NCBI GenBank assembly: GCA_034436375.1
Contig: DAOTVS010000154.1
Span: 1 to 6,993, forward strand
From: DAOTVS01 sp034436375
Lineage (GTDB): Bacteria; Chloroflexota; Anaerolineae; SpSt-313
DNA length: 6,993 bases
Direction of reading: 5' to 3'
In this document: in pieces, positions 1-4,887 of the stretch
Layout: each line of letters begins with the position of its first letter
Position numbering within the stretch: position 1 is the first letter of the stretch
Program-made: the position numbers and the translations under genes
The notes under the pieces: generated by a model
The model's input: only the letters and a program-made list of their open reading frames with translations
The model's database searches: none
Told to the model about the DNA's origin: nothing

Positions 1-17
1 GGTTGCTCAATCATCAT
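1..17 (-). CDS. Possible first codons of a further gene of the importer operon (cut by window edge)
   Basis: Downstream of the MalG-type permease on the minus strand there is a GAGGG ribosome-binding-like sequence (plus positions 21-25). It is followed by two consecutive ATG codons at 17-15 and 14-12 and an open frame reading M-M-I-E-Q to the edge. The second ATG lies at the better spacing (6 bases). The gap from the permease stop is only about 25-28 bases, so a co-transcribed gene is plausible; in such operons it is often a glycoside hydrolase, oxidoreductase or kinase. Too few codons are visible to name it, and the call could be chance. Confidence 0.35.
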
Positions 18-42
18 ATTCCCTCAACTGCCGGCCCCAGGG

Positions 43-927
43 TTAGCCCTTGATGGCGCCAGCAAAGATATTGCCGACCAGGTAGTTGCGCCCGGCGATA
101 AAGATGGCCACGATCGGCAGCGTCGCCAGGAAGGCGCCCGCCAGGATCATGCCATATTCTACTTTGTAGAGCCCGACCAGTGTGGCCAGGCCGACGGGAT
201 AGGTGAACTTGTCGGCGGTGCGCAGCACGATCAGCGGCCAGAGATAGTCGTTCCACGAGCCCAGGAAGGTCAGCACGGCCAGCACCGAAAGGGCGCCGCG
301 CGACAAAGGCAACCCGACACGCCAGAAAATGCCCAACTCAGAAGCACCGTCGATGCGCGCCGAGTCCATCAGATCATTGGGCACGGAGATCATGTTCTGA
401 CGCATGAAAAAGGCGGCAAAGGCGCTGATGGAGCCGGGGATGATGATGGCCAGATAGTTGTCGAGCCAGTGCAGGTGCAGCATGAGCAGGAACTGTGGCA
501 CCAGGGTCATTTGACCGGGCAGGGTCAGCGTCACCAGCAGCACCATGAATAGCACGCGCTTGCCCCGGAACTCGTACTTGGCAAAGCCCCAGCCGACCAG
601 GGAAGCGATGAGGAGCAAGAGCAGCGTCTGGTTGATCGAGACGATCAGGCTGTTGCCGAATTGATGGACGAACGGGATCTGGCTGCCGTTGAGCAGCCGG
701 ATGTAGTTGCTCAGCGTCGGCTGGTCGACCCACAGGTGCACGGGGAACCGGAATAACTCGCCATTGGTCTTGAAGGAACCGGTGATCATATAGACAAAGG
801 GGACGCCGGTGAGCACGGCCAGGGCGCATAGGACAATAAAGACCAGCGCCTCTGACACCCTTGGCGAGACGGCTCGCCGCCGAACCCGACGAGATTGTGA
901 ATTCATTGTGCGGTCTGCAGTTGCCAC
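43..927 (-). CDS. Carbohydrate ABC transporter permease, MalG type
   Basis: One of the two inner-membrane subunits of a binding-protein-dependent sugar importer (MalG/UgpE/AraQ-like, binding-protein-dependent transport inner-membrane family). The 294 residues are the usual length. About six hydrophobic segments are visible, near residues 27-50, 98-118, 126-147, 157-177, 213-235 and 259-279. The cytoplasmic EAA loop that docks on the ATPase is at about 187-207 (D-S-A-R-I-D-G-A-S, then G-L-P). The family-typical S-W-N-D-Y-L-W-P-L lies at 224-232, and the C-terminus ends G-A-I-K-G, as many MalG homologues do. The start is GTG at 927: a GGAGG lies exactly 6 bases upstream, whereas the in-frame ATG at residue 8 has no such site. 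The start is 1 base past the stop of the MalF-type gene, so translation is probably coupled. The substrate is unknown. Confidence 0.95.
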   Translation of the reverse strand: MATADRTMNSQSRRVRRRAVSPRVSEALVFIVLCALAVLTGVPFVYMITGSFKTNGELFRFPVHLWVDQPTLSNYIRLLNGSQIPFVHQFGNSLIVSINQTLLLLLIASLVGWGFAKYEFRGKRVLFMVLLVTLTLPGQMTLVPQFLLMLHLHWLDNYLAIIIPGSISAFAAFFMRQNMISVPNDLMDSARIDGASELGIFWRVGLPLSRGALSVLAVLTFLGSWNDYLWPLIVLRTADKFTYPVGLATLVGLYKVEYGMILAGAFLATLPIVAIFIAGRNYLVGNIFAGAIKG

Positions 928-928
928 A

Positions 929-1813
929 TCAATCCTCCCGGAAGACGCCCGTAATGCGCAGCTGGATGACGGTCAGGACCAGGATGATGAGCGCCAGGGC
1001 GTAGCCGATAGCGGCGGCATAGCCGAACTTGAGAAAGCTAAAGCCGTTGAGGTAAAGGTACATGGTCATGAACAGGCCCGAGTTGCCCGGCCCGCCGTCC
1101 TGGCCGACCAGAAGCGATGGCTCGGTGAACAGGTTGTAGGAGCCGATGATGGCCAGCGTCAACACCAGCGTCAGGATTGGCCGCAGGAGGGGCAGGGTGA
1201 TGTAGCGGAATACTTTCCATCGCCCGGCGCCGTCAATCATTGCGGCTTCCTTGATCTCAATGGGAATATTCTGCAGACCGGCCATGAAATACAGTGCGTT
1301 GATGCCGGCGTAACGCCACAGGCCGAGGATGATGATGGCCGGCATCACTGTCACCGGGTTGAGCAACCAGCGCACATTGGGCAGACCCAATGGCGCCAGG
1401 ATATAGTTGTTGAGCAGGCCATAGCGCTCGTCGAACACCAGGCCAAAGATGATGGCTACGACGACCCCAGAGGTGATGTTGGGCGAGAAGAAGAACAGGC
1501 GGAAGAACTCGCGGAAGCGCAGTTTGCGGACGGTCAAGAGCAGCGCCAGGATCAGGGCGACTGGCACGATGATAAAGATACTGCCCGCGGCGTAGTAAGT
1601 GGTGTTGATCAGCGCCTTGACAAACCGGTCATCCGTCAGCAGGTTGACATAGTTGTCCAGGCCAATGAAAACCTGCTTGCTGTTGATACCTGTTATCCGG
1701 AAGAAGCTCAGGTACAAAGCCCACAATACCGGGTAGGCAAAAAAGATGGCGTACCCGATGAAGAAAGGGCTGATAAAGAGATAAGGGGCCAGGCGCCGTT
1801 TCCAATTTCTCAT
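929..1813 (-). CDS. Sugar ABC transporter permease, MalF type
   Basis: Partner membrane subunit of the importer (MalF/UgpA/LacF-like). Its 294 residues match the shorter members of the family without the large MalF periplasmic domain. Hydrophobic segments are visible near residues 11-36, 74-94, 107-127, 155-175, 213-235 and 262-286. The N-terminal L-A-P-Y-L-F-I-S-P-F motif is typical. The EAA loop is well preserved at 189-208 (E-A-A-M-I-D-G-A-G, then I-T-L-P). The ATG at 1813 is the only sensible start, because an in-frame TGA lies just upstream. The Shine-Dalgarno match is weak (GGGAT about 7 bases before). The gene lies 253 bases downstream of the binding-protein gene, across a hairpin-rich gap, and is tightly joined to the MalG-type gene. 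The two permeases probably form the heterodimeric channel. The substrate cannot be inferred. Confidence 0.95.
   Translation of the reverse strand: MRNWKRRLAPYLFISPFFIGYAIFFAYPVLWALYLSFFRITGINSKQVFIGLDNYVNLLTDDRFVKALINTTYYAAGSIFIIVPVALILALLLTVRKLRFREFFRLFFFSPNITSGVVVAIIFGLVFDERYGLLNNYILAPLGLPNVRWLLNPVTVMPAIIILGLWRYAGINALYFMAGLQNIPIEIKEAAMIDGAGRWKVFRYITLPLLRPILTLVLTLAIIGSYNLFTEPSLLVGQDGGPGNSGLFMTMYLYLNGFSFLKFGYAAAIGYALALIILVLTVIQLRITGVFRED
934..938 (-). promoter_or_regulatory. Ribosome binding site deciding the GTG start of the MalG-type permease
   Basis: GGAGG on the minus strand lies 6 bases before the GTG at 927. It sits inside the last codons of the preceding permease gene. This arrangement favours the GTG over the later ATG (residue 8) and suggests translational coupling between the two permeases. 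Confidence 0.75.
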
Positions 1814-1844
1814 AGACGGTATCCCATTCTGTCATGCTCCATGG

Positions 1845-1897
1845 CCCGGGGGCAGACGGCGACTGTGCTTGCCGTCATGAAACCAGCAGTGCCCGGG
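1845..1897 (-). repeat. Weak compound inverted repeat upstream of the MalF-type permease
   Basis: A 6-bp arm GACGGC (1855-1860) pairs with GCCGTC (1871-1876) across a 10-base loop. Outside it, CCCGGG plus GGCA (1845-1853) can pair imperfectly with TGCCCGGG (1890-1897). In the operon transcript this would sit just ahead of the permease start. It is much weaker and less regular than the two hairpins further upstream and may be chance in GC-rich DNA. Confidence 0.3.
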
Positions 1898-1930
1898 CTC
1901 TGCGCTTCGCACTCGGCCGGAAGGTGTTTC

Positions 1931-1988
1931 CAGGGGTTTTGGATGGGTGGCCCCTCCCACCGGAGGGGCCACCCATCCAAAACCCCTG
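1931..1988. repeat. Perfect 27-bp inverted repeat with 4-base loop (intercistronic hairpin)
   Basis: The left arm (1931-1957) begins CAGGGGTTTTGGATGGG and is matched without a mismatch by its reverse complement at 1962-1988. Only CACC (1958-1961) lies between them. Neither strand has a T-tract directly after the stem, so it does not look like a standard intrinsic terminator. It lies between the binding-protein gene and the permease genes of one operon. In many sugar importers a stem-loop at this point (for example the REP sequence between malE and malF) protects the upstream message or limits read-through, so that binding protein is made in excess. That role is inferred here. It could also be a copy of a dispersed palindromic repeat. 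Confidence 0.9.
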
Positions 1989-1997
1989 AACTATCGG

Positions 1998-2036
1998 CTG
2001 GGCAATGGCAGAAGGGGTTATCCGGCCACTGCCCAG
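1998..2036 (-). repeat. Second intercistronic hairpin, 12-bp stem, just after the binding-protein gene
   Basis: CTGGGCAATGGC (1998-2009) faces GCCACTGCCCAG (2025-2036) across a 15-base loop. In DNA there is one mismatch. In RNA made from the minus strand that position becomes a G-U wobble, so the stem is complete in the operon transcript and not in the opposite one. It begins about 30 bases after the binding-protein stop codon and is followed 9 bases later by the 27-bp hairpin. The strand preference for pairing suggests an RNA-level role in processing or stabilising the 3' end of the binding-protein message. There is no T-tract. Confidence 0.55.
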
Positions 2037-2066
2037 GCTACCGGTGCGCCAGCGCATCCGTTCAGA

Positions 2067-3470
2067 TCAGGCTTCCTCTTGCATCACCTTGCGGATGTTG
2101 TCGGCGATCTTCTTGAGAGCATCCGCTGGCTTTTGCTTGCCGTCGTAGATATCTTGCATCGCCGTGGAGAGTTGCGTGTTCATCTCGGCGCGGTAGGGGC
2201 TCTGGTATTCCGGTGGGACGTCGGGCGCGCACTTGGCAAAGAGCGCCCCCAGGTCCTGCCCCGAGTAGTACTCGTCGGGGGTATGCAGGCGCTTGTCATC
2301 CATGGCCGGCTTGAACGGCGGGAAGAGGTTGGTCAGCAGGAAGCGCTGCACGTTGCCCTCGACCGAGAGCATGCTGAACTGCTGGAACTTCCAGCACTCT
2401 TCTACATTCTTGCCTGTCTTGATGATGCAGTTGCCCGTGCCGCCCAGGCAGCTGGTGCGCAGGCCGCCCTTGGTGACGGCCGGCAGGAGGGCCGCTTTCC
2501 ATTTGCCCTTCAGATCGGGCACATTATCCTTGAAGAACCCGGCGTACCAGTCGGCGCCCGGCTTGGAGACGTACTTGCCGTCATTCACGGCGCCGTACCA
2601 GGCTGCATCGGTCGAAGGCGCCTGGTCCGCGATCTTGTACTGATCGCGCAGGTCGAGGATCCACTGCATGGTGTCGATCGAGTCTTGCGAGTCGAGGGTG
2701 ACGTTGCCGTCTTTGTCAAAATAGTCGCTGCCGCGCTGGCGCAGAAGCAGCTCATGCTCGGGGAAGGCAAGGGCCTTGACATCGCCCTTGGCGATCGTGC
2801 TGGCTGCGGTGATAAAGTCATCCCAGGTCTCAAACTTGGTCGGGTCGGCGCCGGCGCCCTCCCAGATGTCGGCACGGTAGTAGAGCACGACCGGGCAGAG
2901 GGCATGCTCGATGCCGTAGACCTTACCCTTGTAGGAGTAGAGAGCCTCGCGGGCGGCCACCAGCTGGTCCATATAGCCGCCGCCGTTGAGCCACTCGCTC
3001 AGGTCCACCAGGCCCGGGTCGCCGCCGCGCAAAAAGCCGCCAAAGGCGCCCTGCTCGATATCGGCGAGGTCGGGCGCGCCGACGCCGCCGGCCTGCAGCG
3101 CCACTTTGAGCTTGTCGTGCATATCGGAATAGGCGATCTCGGTGACATTGATCTCAAAGTTGGGGTTCTTCTGGGCCTTGTAGGCCTCACCCATCGCGCG
3201 GAACCAGCGGGCATGCGTGTTGACGAACGTCCACAGCTCGAGCTTGACCGGGGCGCCGGAATTGGACACGGGCGCGGGCGTCTCGGTGACATCCGCCGCT
3301 GCCGGGGCGCTGGTTGCCTCACCCTGCGCCGGGGCCGTGGTCGGCTGCTCGGCGGGCGCAGATGTGGGGGAAGCCTGGGGTGCACAGGCAGCCAGGACGC
3401 CCGCAGCGGCGGCCAGGCCGGCCAGGCTGAGGAACTTGCGACGCGATACCTTTTTGTTCAGGGATTCCAT
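2067..3470 (-). CDS. Extracellular sugar-binding lipoprotein of an ABC importer
   Basis: Solute-binding protein (family 1, MalE/UgpB-like) that captures substrate outside the cell and delivers it to the permease pair encoded downstream. Its 467 residues are normal for the family. The leader has a twin-arginine-like S-R-R-K-F-L at 9-14, a hydrophobic Ala/Leu/Gly core at 15-27 and a lipobox L-A-A-C with Cys29 as the expected lipid anchor. Residues 30-74 form an Ala/Pro/Thr/Ser-rich linker typical of Chloroflexota lipoproteins. The folded domain starts near V75 (V-K-L-E-L-W-T-F), and A-P-D-L-A-D-I at 132-138 is a common motif of the family. Five further cysteines lie at 192, 341, 348, 359 and 414. 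The start is supported by AGGAGAGG 3 bases upstream (3474-3481). This is the first gene of the importer operon and is divergent from the regulator gene. The sugar is unknown; oligosaccharide or monosaccharide are both possible. Confidence 0.93.
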   Translation of the reverse strand: MESLNKKVSRRKFLSLAGLAAAAGVLAACAPQASPTSAPAEQPTTAPAQGEATSAPAAADVTETPAPVSNSGAPVKLELWTFVNTHARWFRAMGEAYKAQKNPNFEINVTEIAYSDMHDKLKVALQAGGVGAPDLADIEQGAFGGFLRGGDPGLVDLSEWLNGGGYMDQLVAAREALYSYKGKVYGIEHALCPVVLYYRADIWEGAGADPTKFETWDDFITAASTIAKGDVKALAFPEHELLLRQRGSDYFDKDGNVTLDSQDSIDTMQWILDLRDQYKIADQAPSTDAAWYGAVNDGKYVSKPGADWYAGFFKDNVPDLKGKWKAALLPAVTKGGLRTSCLGGTGNCIIKTGKNVEECWKFQQFSMLSVEGNVQRFLLTNLFPPFKPAMDDKRLHTPDEYYSGQDLGALFAKCAPDVPPEYQSPYRAEMNTQLSTAMQDIYDGKQKPADALKKIADNIRKVMQEEA

Positions 3471-3473
3471 AGT

Positions 3474-3482
3474 CCTCTCCTC
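3474..3482 (-). promoter_or_regulatory. Strong ribosome binding site of the binding-protein gene
   Basis: The minus strand reads GAGGAGAGG followed by ACT and then ATG at 3470. The GAGGAG part sits 6 bases from the start. It is the best ribosome binding site of the operon and fits high expression of the binding protein relative to the permeases. Confidence 0.75.
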
Positions 3483-3519
3483 TGTGGTTCACTTTCTCCT
3501 GATGCAACGACTAGGACGG

Positions 3520-3548
3520 TTGCTCTCACGGCCATTCTAGCATAGAAT
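3520..3548 (+). promoter_or_regulatory. Candidate sigma-70-type promoter of the regulator gene
   Basis: TTGCTC (3520-3525) could be a -35 element and TAGAAT (3543-3548; five of six bases match TATAAT) a -10 element, with a spacer of exactly 17 bases. Transcription would begin near 3555, after the ATG at 3551, which argues for the later ATG at 3608 as the start of the regulator. The -10 element is one arm of the 19-bp palindrome. The -35 match is weak, so this is a suggestion only. I found no convincing minus-strand promoter for the importer in the same gap. Confidence 0.35.
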
Positions 3549-3550
3549 GG
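3532..3550. promoter_or_regulatory. Perfect 19-bp palindrome, candidate operator in the divergent intergenic region
   Basis: CCATTCTA (3532-3539), a GCA spacer and TAGAATGG (3543-3550) form a perfect 8+3+8 inverted repeat. It sits between the divergent importer and regulator genes and overlaps the candidate -10 of the regulator. It is AT-rich compared with its surroundings. A dimeric DNA-binding protein is the natural reader. The divergent regulator is the obvious candidate, with a LacI- or GntR-type repressor encoded elsewhere as the alternative. A transcript hairpin is less likely, since it would lie upstream of the predicted start site on the plus strand. Confidence 0.6.
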
Positions 3551-3607
3551 ATGCCGACAGAGCGCGAGAGTGCCCGCCACACGTCACGGAGGCGACATCT
3601 ACACGAC

Positions 3608-4870
3608 ATGAAGGATACCCATACCAGTGTTTCTCTGGTGCCCGACCTGCGCCGGGCCCTGCAACACCTGTACGACCCGGCTGCTCTGCGCCGCAGCCCA
3701 CTGGTCGATTATCTGCGGCTGGAGCATCAAAAAGACCCTGCCCAAGCCCTACGCCGCCTTTTGACGGAGGCGATAGAAGCCCTCAAGCCCGCCTCATCCG
3801 TGCCGCCGCAATCCGATGCCTGGCGCATGTACCAGATCCTGACCCAACGCTTTGTGGAGCAACTGACTCAGAAAGAGGTAGCGGCTGATCTCAGCCTGGG
3901 CACCCGCCAGCTCCAGCGGCAGGAGCGCCGTACGCTCCGTACCCTGGCCGACTATCTCTGCGCTCGCTACGAGCTACGTCTGGAGCCCGCGCCGCCGGAG
4001 CCCGCCGGCGCCGGTGTGCCCGCCAGCGATGACGTCTCGACCCGGGCGCAGGAGCTGGATTGGCTGCGCAAGTCATTGCCCAGCGAGCCCGTCGATCTTG
4101 GCCCGCTGATCGCCTCCACCTTGAGCGTTGTCGGCCCGATGCTAAAGTCGCTGGGCGTGTCGGTCGAGTGCACCATGCCGCAGACCGTCGCGCGCCTGGC
4201 CGTTCAGCAGGCGACCATCCGGCAGGCGCTTTTGATTATGCTCACAACGGCGATCCATTGTGTGCCGCGGGGACGCGTCTATATCAAGGCCAGCGCCGAA
4301 CGTTGGGGGGAGCGTGTCGATGTGCGCGCTGTCCGTGGGGCTGCAATCTCTGCTGTTCCAGACCCTGGGCGGCTCTCGAGCCTCGACGTAGCTCGGGACC
4401 TGGTAGCCTTATCCGGCGGTTCGCTGGAGGTGGTTTCCGATGATCGAGCCGAAGAGCCTTTCGTGGCCCGGCTGACCCTGCCGGTGGCCGAGCAGGTGCC
4501 CGTGCTGGTGGTTGATGACAATGCAGATGCTCTGCGCCTTTACCAGCACTGCCTGGCGGGCAGCCGCTATCAGCTTATCAGCGTGCGCGATCCGCAGGAA
4601 CTCACGACCGTAATCGAGCATTGTGAGCCCCAGATTATTGTGCTCGATGTTATGCTGCCCGGGGTCGACGGCTGGGAGCTGCTGGGGCGACTACGGGCCC
4701 ACCCCAAGACCTGCGCTGTACCAGTGATTATCTCGACTATTCTGCCTCAAGAGCAACTGGCTGCCAGCCTGGGCGCAGCCGGCTTTCTCAGCAAGCCGGT
4801 GAACCGGCAGGCGCTTCTATCGGCGCTCGATGCGCAAATGCGAGTGCACACCGGGAACAGAGGGAACTAA
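3608..4870 (+). CDS. Response-regulator-like protein: HTH-like N-terminus, degenerate HATPase, C-terminal receiver
   Basis: Probable transcription or signalling regulator of about 420 residues; numbering starts at the ATG at 3608. Residues 10-70 hold a helical region (H-L-Y-D-P-A-A-L-R-R-S-P-L) of a kind I associate with Chloroflexota signalling proteins. Residues 86-117 (L-T-Q-K-E-V-A-A-D-L-S-L-G-T-R-Q-L) resemble a sigma-region-4/LuxR-like helix-turn-helix. Residues 156-293 follow the histidine-kinase ATPase fold but lack the N-box Asn residues (L-L-I-M-L-T-T-A), the D-x-G-x-G motif and the glycine-rich G2 box, and no phospho-acceptor His domain precedes it. Residues 296-413 are a complete receiver, with acidic pair D303/D304, phospho-acceptor D347, S376 and K396. 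An in-frame ATG at 3551 would add 19 Arg/His-rich residues. I prefer 3608 because GGAGG lies upstream (3588-3592, although 15 bases away is long) and because of the candidate promoter. The likely partner is the convergent hybrid kinase. Confidence 0.85.
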   Translation: MKDTHTSVSLVPDLRRALQHLYDPAALRRSPLVDYLRLEHQKDPAQALRRLLTEAIEALKPASSVPPQSDAWRMYQILTQRFVEQLTQKEVAADLSLGTRQLQRQERRTLRTLADYLCARYELRLEPAPPEPAGAGVPASDDVSTRAQELDWLRKSLPSEPVDLGPLIASTLSVVGPMLKSLGVSVECTMPQTVARLAVQQATIRQALLIMLTTAIHCVPRGRVYIKASAERWGERVDVRAVRGAAISAVPDPGRLSSLDVARDLVALSGGSLEVVSDDRAEEPFVARLTLPVAEQVPVLVVDDNADALRLYQHCLAGSRYQLISVRDPQELTTVIEHCEPQIIVLDVMLPGVDGWELLGRLRAHPKTCAVPVIISTILPQEQLAASLGAAGFLSKPVNRQALLSALDAQMRVHTGNRGN

Positions 4871-4887
4871 CGGAACCGGAGTTCCGT
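4870..4887. terminator. Short hairpin between convergent genes, possible bidirectional terminator
   Basis: ACGGAAC (4870-4876), loop CGGA (4877-4880) and GTTCCGT (4881-4887) form a perfect 7-bp stem. It fills the whole 16-base gap between the regulator stop and the kinase stop and touches both stop codons. No clear T-tract follows on either strand, so termination efficiency is uncertain, but the position fits a shared terminator. Confidence 0.45.

Noticed and set aside
1629..1835. Small minus-strand open frame (M-T-E-W...) overlapping the start of the MalF-type permease
   Set aside because: Out of frame with the permease, no domain, and only a GGAG placed too close to its ATG. The permease frame starting at 1813 matches family N-termini.
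1931..1988. Large palindrome as a classical intrinsic terminator
   Set aside because: No T-tract follows the stem on either strand; the TTTT is inside the stem. It lies within an operon whose downstream genes need to be transcribed.
1931..1988. Large palindrome as a CRISPR repeat or insertion-sequence remnant
   Set aside because: It occurs once in the window, no spacers or transposase fragments are nearby, and no target-site duplication is visible.
809..2116. Plus-strand open frame of about 435 codons opposite the MalF-type permease
   Set aside because: Its product is Gln/Asp/Glu/His-rich without any domain, and it is antisense to a well-supported membrane protein and runs through the hairpins.
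3501..3522. CAAC...GTTG repeat in the divergent region as a second operator
   Set aside because: Only four bases pair at each end and the interior does not match, so it is not distinguishable from chance.
1947..3545. Plus-strand open frame of about 532 codons opposite the binding-protein gene
   Set aside because: It lies antisense to a convincing binding-protein gene, includes the palindrome in its first codons, and its product is a low-complexity Leu/Gly/Arg/Val sequence with no recognisable domain. It is a typical GC-rich shadow frame.
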